DNA from: Candidatus Colwellbacteria bacterium RIFCSPLOWO2_02_FULL_44_20b | GTDB lineage: Bacteria > Patescibacteriota > Minisyncoccia > UBA6257 > Colwellbacteraceae | DNA length: 16,314 bases | Direction: 5' to 3' | Assembly (NCBI GenBank): GCA_001817765.1 | Contig: MHIZ01000002.1 | Span: 1-16,314 of the forward strand | In this document: positions 7,401-14,107 of the stretch, in pieces | How the letters are laid out: every line of letters starts with the position of its first letter | Numbering within the stretch: position 1 is the first letter of the stretch | Notes under the pieces: generated by a model | Seen by the model: the letters and a program-made list of their open reading frames with translations, nothing else | The model's database searches: none | Told to the model about the DNA's origin: nothing | Position numbers and translations under genes: made by a program

Positions 7401-9237
7401 ATTTGAAGAGGCGATTGCTGATAGTTTTTCTGAAGAAGAATTTACAACAATCGAATCGCCCCTTCCGCGGCGCGTATTCAGGCTGACGGTCGTTGCCGCG
7501 TGCCTGTTTGCGGTCGTGTTTTTCGTACGCCTTGCCACGATTGGGTTTAGTAAAGGCGATTTTTACAAAGATCGTGCCCTCGCAAACGTCAATAAAGAAA
7601 TCTATGATATCGCGCCACGCGGTATTGTGCTTGATCGTTATGGAAAGCCGCTTGTTGAAAATATTCCTATTTTCAGCGTATTTATAAAAACTTCGGAACT
7701 CTTTCGCGAAAAGGAAGAAGAAAAAGTGGCAAACACGTTGTACGAAGTTCTTGATATTGAACCGGGTGCGTTCTATGCCTTGCTTCGTGAGAGTAATCTT
7801 GAAATTATAAATGAACTGCTCGTCGCGCAGGACATTACGCTCGAAGAAGCAATTGCGCTTCGTGGGATGAGCCTCGAATCTCTAAAAGTAAAAGACGATT
7901 ACAAACGAAAATACGCAAGTCCTGCCTTCTCGCATATAACAGGATACGTTGGCCTAGCGGATAAAGAAGACTTAAAGCTGAATCAAAACCTCCAATTCAA
8001 AGACATTGTCGGCAAAACCGGACTTGAAGATTTTTATGACGATATACTGCGTGGTCAAAACGGAGTGACAATAATGTACCGCGACGCGCACGGCACAATG
8101 CTCGAAGAAAGAAAAGTTGAGGAGGCGGCAATTGGCGAAGATATAAAAACGACAATCGACGGAGAGTTTCAGGAGTACTTATATAGAGAATTAAGTGAAA
8201 GCCTTGCGGATCTTGGCCGTGTCGCCGGTGTTGGCCTCGCCCTTGATCCGAAAAACGGAGAAGTGCTCGCTATGGTAAGCCTTCCGAGTTTTGACGCGAA
8301 TGTTTTTACGTCCACAGGAACAGGAGAAAAAAGGCTTGAACTTTTAACAGACGAGAGGAAACCACTCTTCAATCGCGCCCTAGGAGGAGCATACAACCCG
8401 GGCTCAACAATCAAACCCTTCGTTGCGTTCGGCGCCTTGAATGAGAAAGTAATCACGCCGGAGAAGGAAATATTTTCAGCAGGGTACATTGAAATTCCAA
8501 ACCCTTACAATCCAGATCTTCCAAGTCGGTTTGTTGATTGGAGAGCACATGGGTGGGTAGACGTGCATTCAGCGCTCGCCCGTTCTTCAAACGTTTATTT
8601 CTACGAAGTCGGCGCCGGTTTTGAGAGTCAAAAAGGGCTTGGTATCGAACGTCTAAGACGTTATTGGCAAGTATTCGGTTTCGGCGAAAAAACGGGTATA
8701 GATTTCCCAGGAGAAGCAAAAGGATTTTTACCAAGTCCTGAGGAAAAAGAAGAGCGCACGGGAAGCATTTGGCGGATCGGTGACACCTACAACGTTGCAA
8801 TCGGTCAGGGAGACTTACTCCTCTCCCCACTCCAACTCGTACGCGCGGTTGCCTCGCTTGTAAACGGAGGAAACCTTGTTAAGCCGAAAATCCTTATGAA
8901 TACGGAGGAAAGCGTAAAAGAACTGCTTCCGGAATCAAACGACGAAGAAAAGATTCTTGAAGATATTAAAGAAGGAATGGAAGACGCTGTGGAAAAATCC
9001 TACGGCACCGCTCATCTCTTAGCAACACTGCCGTTTTCAGTTGGCGCGAAAACCGGAAGCGCGCAGATTTCGAATAATACAAAAACAAATGCCTTTATTA
9101 CGGCGTATACTCCGGCAGAAAATCCAGAAATCGTACTACTCATCCTTGTTGAGGACGCGAAAGAGGGAAGCCTGAACGCCGTCCCAATCGCGAATAGAGT
9201 ACTCTGGTGGTACTACACGCATAGGATGTTAAACTAA
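7372..9237 (+). CDS. mrdA: Penicillin-binding protein 2, class B transpeptidase
   Basis: This 621-residue bitopic protein has a cytoplasmic tail of about 35 residues that is unusually acidic (LEFEEAIADSFSEEEFTTIE). A transmembrane helix (about 36-56) follows, then a pedestal domain (about 70-250) including RGIVLDRYGKPLVEN and GKTGLEDFYDDILRGQ, and a transpeptidase domain (about 270-610). The active-site motifs are STIK with nucleophile Ser345, SSN at 405-407 and KTG at 560-562, all intact. It cross-links peptidoglycan during elongation together with a SEDS partner (RodA), which is not in this window. It starts inside mreD and ends next to a fold-back repeat. The acidic N-terminal tail could be a docking site for MreB or MreD, but that is only an inference. 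Confidence 0.96.
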   Translation: MKKVSHQNLEFEEAIADSFSEEEFTTIESPLPRRVFRLTVVAACLFAVVFFVRLATIGFSKGDFYKDRALANVNKEIYDIAPRGIVLDRYGKPLVENIPIFSVFIKTSELFREKEEEKVANTLYEVLDIEPGAFYALLRESNLEIINELLVAQDITLEEAIALRGMSLESLKVKDDYKRKYASPAFSHITGYVGLADKEDLKLNQNLQFKDIVGKTGLEDFYDDILRGQNGVTIMYRDAHGTMLEERKVEEAAIGEDIKTTIDGEFQEYLYRELSESLADLGRVAGVGLALDPKNGEVLAMVSLPSFDANVFTSTGTGEKRLELLTDERKPLFNRALGGAYNPGSTIKPFVAFGALNEKVITPEKEIFSAGYIEIPNPYNPDLPSRFVDWRAHGWVDVHSALARSSNVYFYEVGAGFESQKGLGIERLRRYWQVFGFGEKTGIDFPGEAKGFLPSPEEKEERTGSIWRIGDTYNVAIGQGDLLLSPLQLVRAVASLVNGGNLVKPKILMNTEESVKELLPESNDEEKILEDIKEGMEDAVEKSYGTAHLLATLPFSVGAKTGSAQISNNTKTNAFITAYTPAENPEIVLLILVEDAKEGSLNAVPIANRVLWWYYTHRMLN

Positions 9238-9393
9238 AGACTGTCTGAAAAGTCCGTTTCGTTACGAAATTGAATCATTTCGAGTGAGCCAAGGAGCAAC
9301 GAGGAAAACGTATAAATATACGATAAGGAGAAGCGACAGAGGCGTGGCCGAAATGGTACAATTGCAGTAGAATAAAGGCTATTCCGACAGTCT
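9238..9393. mobile_element. MITE-like imperfect fold-back element
   Basis: The 162-nt gap between mrdA and dedA is almost filled by a long imperfect inverted repeat. The ends are perfect: AGACTGTC at 9238-9245 and GACAGTCT at 9386-9393. Further in, blocks such as ATTG and CATTTCG on the left arm recur inverted on the right arm at matching distances, and the centre is CGTATA-AA-TATACG. There is no ORF of its own. Clear target-site duplications are not visible at the edges. A miniature non-autonomous transposon or a large transcribed hairpin both fit. It starts immediately after the mrdA stop and ends 6 nt before the dedA start. Confidence 0.6.
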
Positions 9394-9399
9394 ATCGCT

Positions 9400-10038
9400 A
9401 TGTTAAATCTACTCGAAATCTTGTCCGAGTTTGTTTTAAGCGTCATTAAAGATTGGGGATATGGCGGTATATTTGCTCTTATGGCGCTTGAAAGCGCGAA
9501 TATTCCCATACCCTCAGAAGTTATTATGACATTCTCCGGATTTCTTGTGAGTGAGAAAGTTTTTTCATTCTGGAGCGTCGTAATGTGGGGGACATTGGGA
9601 AATCTCGCGGGGAGTCTCATCTCGTACGGTATTGCCTACAAATGGCGGGAAGAAGCAATAAAGATCCTTACAAAAACAGTTATTATAAGCCGAAAGGATT
9701 TCGAAAGCGCCGAACGGTGGTTCAAACGCTTCGGAACCCACTCTGCTTTTATTGGCAGATTCATTCCGGTTATCAGAACCTTCATATCGTTTCCGGCGGG
9801 AATGTTTCGCGTGAATCTTCTGAAATTTTCAATATTAACATTCATCGGCTCATTTGTATGGTCACTTTTCTTAACAGCGATCGGAAGAATGTTGGGCGAA
9901 AAATGGGATGTATTCGGAAAATATTTTGAACAGTTTGAATACGCGATTGCCGCTTTAATCATCATTGTTGTAGCCTGGTGGATATGGAAACGATACAAAG
10001 AAGCGAAAGAGAGCAAGGCGTCGTCCGATACTGTGTGA
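9400..10038 (+). CDS. DedA-family membrane protein
   Basis: This 212-residue integral membrane protein belongs to the DedA/SNARE-associated (VTT) family. The N-terminal re-entrant segment carries MALESANIPIPSE (Glu31, Pro36, Pro38, Glu40). The second signature, GRFIPVIRTFISFPAG (119-134), has the conserved Arg residues and Pro, followed by a third hydrophobic stretch and a C-terminal helix (about 180-197) ending in a basic tail. Some DedA proteins are known to recycle undecaprenyl phosphate or phosphatidylethanolamine across the membrane. Its location just after the wall-synthesis operon makes a role in undecaprenyl phosphate recycling plausible, but the sequence alone does not prove the substrate. 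It has no ribosome binding site and ends in TGA. Confidence 0.92.
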   Translation: MLNLLEILSEFVLSVIKDWGYGGIFALMALESANIPIPSEVIMTFSGFLVSEKVFSFWSVVMWGTLGNLAGSLISYGIAYKWREEAIKILTKTVIISRKDFESAERWFKRFGTHSAFIGRFIPVIRTFISFPAGMFRVNLLKFSILTFIGSFVWSLFLTAIGRMLGEKWDVFGKYFEQFEYAIAALIIIVVAWWIWKRYKEAKESKASSDTV

Positions 10039-10058
10039 TATACTGTAAGATAAGTAAA

Positions 10059-10769
10059 ATGAAACTCATTGTTGCGAATTGGAAAAGCAACCCGTTAAGT
10101 GAAGATGAAGCTGTAAAGCTCGCTACGGCGACCGATGCTCTTGGGGTTGTGCTTGCGCCCCCGTACCCGTTTCTCTCTTCGATTAGTAAAGTCATTAAAA
10201 AAGCGGAACTTGGCGCGCAAGATATGTTCTGGGGAGATATCGGCGCCTACACGGGTGAAATATCATGGCACCATCTTCAACATCTCAATGTAAGATATGT
10301 AATCGTCGGCCACTCTGAACGGCGAAAGTATCTCGGTGAAACTGATGGTTTGATTAATTTGAAAGTGAAGGCAGCCTTAAAAGCAGGACTGAAAACTATT
10401 CTTTGTGTCGGCGAACCATACCGCCTCAAAGAACAAAATGATGCCGAAAAAGATGCCTTCGCGAGAAATTATGTAGAGCACCAACTCGATGAAGGATTAA
10501 AGGGTGTAACAGAAACCGCGAATCTTATCATCGCGTACGAACCAATTTGGGCGATTGGCACAGGTGCCGCTGATACGCCGGAGAATACGGTACAAATGGC
10601 AGAATTCATAAAAAAGAAAGTGCCAGTTAAAGTCCTCTACGGTGGTTCAGTAACATCTGAAAATAGCGCGAACTTCCTGGAAAAAAAGGAAATCGACGGA
10701 GCTCTTGTTGGCGGAGCAAGTTTAAATGCTGAAGATTTCAATAAAATGGTCAAAAAGGCAAATAAATAA
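10059..10769 (+). CDS. tpiA: Triose-phosphate isomerase
   Basis: The enzyme interconverts glyceraldehyde-3-phosphate and dihydroxyacetone phosphate in the cytoplasm. The start at 10059 is chosen because MKLIVANWKSNPL is the natural family N-terminus; an in-frame ATG at 9978 would run through the end of dedA and add a sequence unlike the family. At 236 residues it is a little shorter than the usual 250. Catalytic residues are present: Asn7 and Lys9 (ANWK), His85 (VGHSERRKYLGETD) and Glu161 (AYEPIWAIGTG). The phosphate-gripping C-terminal loops VLYGGSVTSEN and DGALVGGASL are present too. It lies 20 nt after dedA. A TATACT-like -10 at 10039-10044 exists without a convincing -35. Confidence 0.96.
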   Translation: MKLIVANWKSNPLSEDEAVKLATATDALGVVLAPPYPFLSSISKVIKKAELGAQDMFWGDIGAYTGEISWHHLQHLNVRYVIVGHSERRKYLGETDGLINLKVKAALKAGLKTILCVGEPYRLKEQNDAEKDAFARNYVEHQLDEGLKGVTETANLIIAYEPIWAIGTGAADTPENTVQMAEFIKKKVPVKVLYGGSVTSENSANFLEKKEIDGALVGGASLNAEDFNKMVKKANK

Positions 10770-10799
10770 GAAAAGGTCTGTAAACACACACAAAACAAA

Positions 10800-11570
10800 A
10801 TGCAAGATATATACAATCGCGCGAAAAATACAATATGGATACTTCTTGATATCCTTGTGGCGGTAGCGATTATCGCTGTTGCGGTTTCAGTTCCCGCGAT
10901 TAAAAGCTGGGCAGATTCGATGATCTCAATTCGTACGGTAAATGTTTCTGCTGAAGGTAAGGCGACAGTCGAACCTGATATTGCGACAATTTCGTTCTCA
11001 GTTGTTTCTGAGGGAAGCAATCCCGAAAAACTTGAAACAGACAACAATGAAAAAATGACGAAAGCGATCGATAAAGTGAAAAAAGAAGGGATTGAAGCAA
11101 AAGACATTAAGACAACCCAGTATCAATTAAGCCCCCGCTATGAATACAACGAAACGACTCGAAAAACGTACATAAGCGGTTATACATTAACACAGTCAGT
11201 ACAAGTAAAGATCCGCGATTTAAAGAAAGTAGCGACAATTCTTGGGGGTTTGCCGGGAGTAGGTATCAATCAAATCGGTCAGGTTGAATTTAGCGTTGAA
11301 GATCCGGACAAGTACCTCGATAATGCGCGAAACGAAGCATTCGCGAAAGCCCACGCGAAAGCGCAAGCTATGGCTAAGGCAACAGGTGTTGAGCTTGGTG
11401 ATGTCGTGAACTTCAGCGAATACAGGGGCGGCTATCCTGGGCCGATCTATTACGGAGAAGCAATGGGTAAGGGCGGCGATGTTCAAACGTCATATACAGC
11501 GCCTTCAATTGAACCTGGTTCGCAGGAAATTACAGTTAACGTAAATATCACCTACGAAGTAGAAGATTAG
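10800..11570 (+). CDS. Membrane-anchored SIMPL-domain (DUF541/YggE-like) protein
   Basis: This 256-residue protein has a short N-terminus, a transmembrane helix at about 12-32 (WILLDILVAVAIIAVAVSV), then an extracytoplasmic SIMPL domain. Family features are VNVSAEGKATVEPDIATISF, the middle GYTLTQSVQVKIRDL, and an Ala/Lys-rich helix (residues about 183-200, AFAKAHAKAQAMAKATG) followed by a Gly/Tyr/Pro-rich linker and a final beta strand ITVNVNITYEVED. The molecular role of the family is not settled; E. coli YggE is linked to oxidative stress tolerance. It follows tpiA after 30 nt and is the last gene before a 319-nt gene-free stretch. No ribosome binding site at normal distance is visible. Confidence 0.9.
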   Translation: MQDIYNRAKNTIWILLDILVAVAIIAVAVSVPAIKSWADSMISIRTVNVSAEGKATVEPDIATISFSVVSEGSNPEKLETDNNEKMTKAIDKVKKEGIEAKDIKTTQYQLSPRYEYNETTRKTYISGYTLTQSVQVKIRDLKKVATILGGLPGVGINQIGQVEFSVEDPDKYLDNARNEAFAKAHAKAQAMAKATGVELGDVVNFSEYRGGYPGPIYYGEAMGKGGDVQTSYTAPSIEPGSQEITVNVNITYEVED

Positions 11571-11590
11571 TTTGTCCTAAGGGGGTAAGA

Positions 11591-11626
11591 CGAATCAAAG
11601 GACTTGTCCTGAGCGAAGCCGAAGGA
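11591..11626. repeat. REP-like short GC-rich repeat and inverted repeat
   Basis: The stretch contains AGGAC-TT-GTCCT (11599-11610), a perfect 5-bp inverted repeat. It runs into GTCCTGAGCGAAGCCGAAGG (11606-11625), which from memory resembles the dispersed GTCCTGAGCG-A-GTCGAAGGAC type of extragenic repeat seen in many CPR and other bacterial genomes. In addition the 12-mer CGAATCAAAGGA occurs at 11591-11602 and again, direct, at 11807-11818, bracketing the candidate small RNA. Whether this is a REP family in this genome cannot be judged from one window. Confidence 0.45.
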
Positions 11627-11655
11627 TTGACTTTAATCTGGAAGTACGCTATACT
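11627..11655 (+). promoter_or_regulatory. Strong promoter of candidate small RNA
   Basis: TTGACT (11627-11632), a 17-nt spacer and TATACT (11650-11655) form a near-consensus sigma-70 type promoter. The expected start is about 11662. No ORF begins at a sensible distance, and a terminator-like hairpin follows about 70 nt downstream. Confidence 0.65.
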
Positions 11656-11661
11656 TCTTTT

Positions 11662-11775
11662 CGTAAGTGAGTGTGAAGACGTTCCTCGGCGATGATATCG
11701 ACGGAGGAATGCCCTCAACATAAGCTATGTGTTACTAAAACCCCCCGCAAGGGGGATTTTAGTTGGTTCGTTTTT
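11662..11775 (+). ncRNA. Candidate small structured RNA, family not recognised
   Basis: The stretch from the predicted start to the terminators is about 105 nt with no credible coding frame. It holds a hairpin with arms TTCCTC (11682-11687) and GAGGAA (11704-11709), whose loop region contains CGAT-GAT-ATCG. A small hairpin ACATA-AGC-TATGT follows, then a strong terminator. The terminator at 11734-11763 has the same design as the one after the RNase P RNA gene. I compared it mentally with 6S RNA, SRP RNA and tmRNA and saw none of their signature motifs. An alternative is that this is a long leader for pgk, but two terminator hairpins separate it from that gene. Confidence 0.5.
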
Positions 11776-11789
11776 ATAGACGAACCAAC
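11734..11789 (+). terminator. Tandem terminator hairpins
   Basis: The first hairpin pairs ACTAAAA-CCCCC with GGGGG-A-TTTTAGT around a GCAA tetraloop (11734-11763), with a single mismatch and the T-run built into the right arm. The second pairs GTTGGTTCGT (11762-11771) with ACGAACCAAC (11780-11789), a perfect 10 bp with a TTTTATAG loop. Together they should end transcription of the candidate small RNA, and probably any read-through from the upstream genes, before pgk. Confidence 0.75.
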
Positions 11790-11889
11790 CAGGGGTAGCC
11801 AATTAGCGAATCAAAGGATCACTATTTTCTCATTCCCATTATCCGTATATACTAAATACTGAAATACTAGATATTAAATACCCGGTTTA
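11790..11889 (+). promoter_or_regulatory. Upstream region of pgk
   Basis: These 100 nt separate the tandem terminators from the pgk ATG, so they should contain the pgk promoter. The best -10 candidate is TATACT at 11848-11853, with only a weak TTTTCT at 11825-11830 as a -35 (17-nt spacing). A later AT-rich patch, TAGATATTAAAT near 11867, could also serve. There is no Shine-Dalgarno site before the ATG. The direct repeat CGAATCAAAGGA lies at 11807-11818. Confidence 0.35.
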
Positions 11890-12960
11890 ATGCAGACAAT
11901 TCTTGTACGAGTAAACCTCGACATTGAAGGCGAAGTCTCCGAAAATGCGCTGCGTTTAAAGGACGCGCTCAAAACGGTAAAATCACTCTCAAAAAGCACC
12001 AATAAGATTGTGCTCTTAAGCCATCGTGGCAGACCGAAGGGGTATGATCCAAAACTAAGCCTCGAACCGCTTAAAGAAGTACTAGAAAAACACCTTCGTC
12101 GCCGCATCACATTTTTCACCCAATTCGATTTTCCAAAAATCAAAAAAACCATCGAGCAGGCGCCTGCGGGAAGCATCTTTCTTCTAGAAAACCTCCGTTT
12201 CCTTCCCGGCGAAACAAAGAATAGTTTGTCGCTCGCGAAAAAACTTGCGAGCCTTGGCGGTTGGTATATTAACGACGATTTCGCGACATCGCATCACGCG
12301 AACGCCTCAAATGTCGCTCTCCCAAAGCTCTTGCCGCATCGCGTTGGTCCAATACTCAAAAAAGAAGTTGATATTCTGAGAAACGTAATGAAAAAGCCGG
12401 CACGCCCGCTTGTACTTATCGTGGGAGGTGCGAAAGCAAGCGATAAACTTAAAGTCATCAAGCACCTCTTAAAAAAAGTTGATTATGTTCTTCTTGCCGG
12501 CGGCCCGGGTAATACAGCCCTCCGCGCAAAAGGAATGAATGTAAAGAAATCAATTCACGAGCCCAAAATGATAAAGGAGGTAAAAAAACTTCTAAAATCA
12601 GATAAAATAATTGCTCCACTCGATTGGCTCGAATATCAGGGAAGCATCGTTGATATCGGCCCAAAAACAATCGAGCGGTATTCTGAAATTGTAAAAAAGG
12701 CAAAAACAATAATCTGGGGCGGTCCTCTGGGCGCCTTCGAAGATCCAAAGTTTCGTGCTGGTTCAGAAGCGATCGCCCGCGAGGTCGCGCTCGGCAAAGC
12801 ATTCACGGTCGTAGGCGGCGGCGAAACAACAGAACTTATACTGCAACTTGGCCTTGAAAACGAGGTTGATTTACTCTCATCAGGCGGCGGCGCGATGCTT
12901 GCATTTCTTGCTGGTGAAAAACTTCCTGCGCTTGAAACGCTCGGGCTCCAAAATGAATAA
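11890..12960 (+). CDS. pgk: Phosphoglycerate kinase, divergent
   Basis: This 356-residue protein is shorter than the usual 390-400. It matches Pgk in order: ILVRVNLDIEGE at the N-terminus, LSHRGRPKG, LLENLRFLPGE, NDDFATSHHANAS (128-140), the interdomain region, IVGGAKASDKLKVI, WGGPLGAFEDPKF, VVGGGETTE and SSGGGAMLAFLAGEKLP. Pgk makes ATP from 1,3-bisphosphoglycerate. Several residues of the 3-phosphoglycerate site differ from the family. VRVDFNVP has become VRVNLDIE (Asn9 and Asp11 in swapped roles), and HRAHAS has become HHANAS (His136 in place of the conserved Arg). Arg22 and the HxGRP motif are kept. The nucleotide-side glycine motifs are present, with GGGET replacing GGGDS/T. It may still be active with altered kinetics. 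Its end overlaps the next gene or lies 13 nt before it, depending on the start used there. Confidence 0.9.
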   Translation: MQTILVRVNLDIEGEVSENALRLKDALKTVKSLSKSTNKIVLLSHRGRPKGYDPKLSLEPLKEVLEKHLRRRITFFTQFDFPKIKKTIEQAPAGSIFLLENLRFLPGETKNSLSLAKKLASLGGWYINDDFATSHHANASNVALPKLLPHRVGPILKKEVDILRNVMKKPARPLVLIVGGAKASDKLKVIKHLLKKVDYVLLAGGPGNTALRAKGMNVKKSIHEPKMIKEVKKLLKSDKIIAPLDWLEYQGSIVDIGPKTIERYSEIVKKAKTIIWGGPLGAFEDPKFRAGSEAIAREVALGKAFTVVGGGETTELILQLGLENEVDLLSSGGGAMLAFLAGEKLPALETLGLQNE

Positions 12961-12973
12961 AATAAAAGGCGTA

Positions 12974-13501
12974 ATGAAAAATAGAGACCTTGTGTTTATC
13001 GACACCGAAACAACGGGCTTAAATCTTCAAAACGAACTTCTGCAAATCGCGGTTATAAGGGTAAAAAGCGATGATTTTTCTATTCTCGACGAGTGGAGCG
13101 TAAAGATAAAGCCCCGTCATATCGAAAACGCTGATCCCGAAGCGCTTAAAGTAAATGGCTATAACGAAGAAGAGTGGCGTAATGCTGTTGATATAGAACA
13201 AGCACTTGATATGTTTAATGAGAAAACAAAAGATGCGGTACCAGTTGGGCATAACCTGCCATTTGATCTGTTCTTCTTAAAGAAGGAACTTAATAAGTAC
13301 GATCGTGATGCGACATTCTTTTATCACGGACTTGATACGGTTTCGCTCGCCTGGCAAGAATTAAAAAACGTACAAGAAGTCGAGCGATTCTCATTAAATG
13401 AGCTCGCTCGATATTTCAAGATTGGGCAACCAAATGCCCACGATGCCCTTGCGGACGCGAAAACAACATACCAACTTTTTTTAAAACTCGATGAACAATA
13501 A
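12974..13501 (+). CDS. DEDDh 3'-5' exonuclease (DnaQ-like)
   Basis: This is a 175-residue single-domain exonuclease of the DnaQ superfamily. ExoI is FIDTETTGL with Asp10 and Glu12, ExoII is VGHNLPFD with Asp98, and ExoIII is HDALAD with His156 and Asp161. All five catalytic residues are there. It could be the proofreading epsilon subunit of DNA polymerase III or an RNase T/oligoribonuclease-type enzyme; the sequence does not decide. The start at 12974 is chosen for the AAAGG at 12965-12969. An in-frame ATG at 12953 inside the end of pgk would add 7 residues (MNKIKGV). The longer open frame back to 12848 is out-of-frame pgk sequence. The gene overlaps rnhA by 11 nt, so the two are coupled. Confidence 0.9.
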   Translation: MKNRDLVFIDTETTGLNLQNELLQIAVIRVKSDDFSILDEWSVKIKPRHIENADPEALKVNGYNEEEWRNAVDIEQALDMFNEKTKDAVPVGHNLPFDLFFLKKELNKYDRDATFFYHGLDTVSLAWQELKNVQEVERFSLNELARYFKIGQPNAHDALADAKTTYQLFLKLDEQ

Positions 13502-13943
13502 AATAATTATTTACACGGACGGTGGTGCGCGCGGCAACCCCGGTCCCGCCGCGATCGGTGTTGTTGTCCATGGTGAGTTTGTCGAACCCATAGGCACCAA
13601 GAAATACGCAGAAACAATCGGCGAAACGACAAATAACGTCGCCGAGTATCAGGCGCTCATTTTCGGACTCAAAAAAGCTCGTCAGTTACTAGGAAAAGAA
13701 AAAGCAAAAGAGGCTAATATTGAAGTAAGAACCGACAGCGAGCTTATAGCAAAACAGCTAAAAGGTGAGTACCGTGTAAAGGAGGAAGATCTGAAACCGC
13801 TCTTTATAGACGTCTGGAATCTGAAACAAGACTTTAAAACAGTAGAATTTGTGCACATTCCAAGGGAAAAAAATAGGGAAGCGGACGAGCTTGTAAACAA
13901 AGCTCTCGACGGCAAGAAAGAGGTAAAAAACGGCCTGTTCTAG
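13491..13943 (+). CDS. rnhA: Ribonuclease HI
   Basis: This 150-residue RNase H fold protein cuts RNA in RNA-DNA hybrids such as Okazaki primers and R-loops. The catalytic carboxylates are Asp10 (YTDGGARGNPGPAA), Glu52 (NNVAEYQAL), Asp82 (RTDSELI) and Asp132 (READELVNKALD), all present. It lacks the N-terminal hybrid-binding domain and the basic handle of E. coli RNase HI, as in the compact forms of archaea and many Gram-positive bacteria. It starts within the end of the exonuclease gene without a ribosome binding site. Nearness to an exonuclease suggests a shared role in primer or hybrid removal, but that is inference. Confidence 0.95.
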   Translation: MNNKIIIYTDGGARGNPGPAAIGVVVHGEFVEPIGTKKYAETIGETTNNVAEYQALIFGLKKARQLLGKEKAKEANIEVRTDSELIAKQLKGEYRVKEEDLKPLFIDVWNLKQDFKTVEFVHIPREKNREADELVNKALDGKKEVKNGLF

Positions 13944-13970
13944 GAATAAAACAAGACGTTTATTGAGGTA

Positions 13971-13999
13971 TTGACAAATCACTATAAATGTAGTATAGT
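13971..13999 (+). promoter_or_regulatory. Strong promoter of the leader and membrane-protein gene
   Basis: TTGACA (13971-13976), a 17-nt spacer and TATAGT (13994-13999) make one of the best matches to a housekeeping promoter in the window. Transcription should begin near 14006, about 200 nt before the ATG of the small membrane protein. The region between the end of rnhA and this promoter holds only a weak AATAAA...TTTATT inverted repeat (13945-13965) that may be a poor terminator. Confidence 0.75.
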
Positions 14000-14012
14000 C
14001 TTTTTAAGGTTA

Positions 14013-14060
14013 ATGGAGTTCTATCCGTGTCGGTTGAGAATAACTCGCCGACAACGATAG
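14013..14060 (+). CDS. Possible Arg-rich leader peptide (15 aa)
   Basis: The ORF MEFYPCRLRITRRQR ends with TAG at 14060. It starts about 7 nt after the predicted transcription start, behind AAGG at 14006-14009. Five of its 15 residues are Arg, clustered towards the end, and its coding sequence forms both arms of the first leader hairpin, so translating it would melt that hairpin. This is the layout of a ribosome-sensing leader peptide. Such a short ORF may also be chance. Confidence 0.3.
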   Translation: MEFYPCRLRITRRQR

Positions 14061-14107
14061 AAAACTATTAAACCTATACAAGTTCTTTTCCAATAGAAGT
14101 ATAGGGT

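Noticed and set aside
9345..9372. A tRNA-like D-arm phrase (GTGGCCGAAATGGTA)
   Set aside because: There is no acceptor stem, anticodon arm or T-arm around it, and the bases are accounted for by the fold-back repeat.
9978..10058. An upstream in-frame start for tpiA
   Set aside because: It would overlap the dedA coding region by 61 nt and add a sequence not found in the family; MKLIVANWK is the natural N-terminus.
11662..11775. Identification of the small RNA as 6S RNA, SRP RNA or tmRNA
   Set aside because: It lacks the central bubble layout and length of 6S RNA, the GGAAGGAAGCAGCC-like loop of SRP RNA and the tRNA-like ends of tmRNA.
11693..11863. A roughly 55-codon open frame from the ATG at 11693 across the small-RNA region
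   Set aside because: It would translate through two terminator hairpins, has no ribosome binding site and shows no protein-like pattern.
12848..12952. An upstream extension of the exonuclease gene into pgk
   Set aside because: The added residues are out-of-frame pgk sequence with no family similarity; the exonuclease fold starts just before FIDTETTGL.
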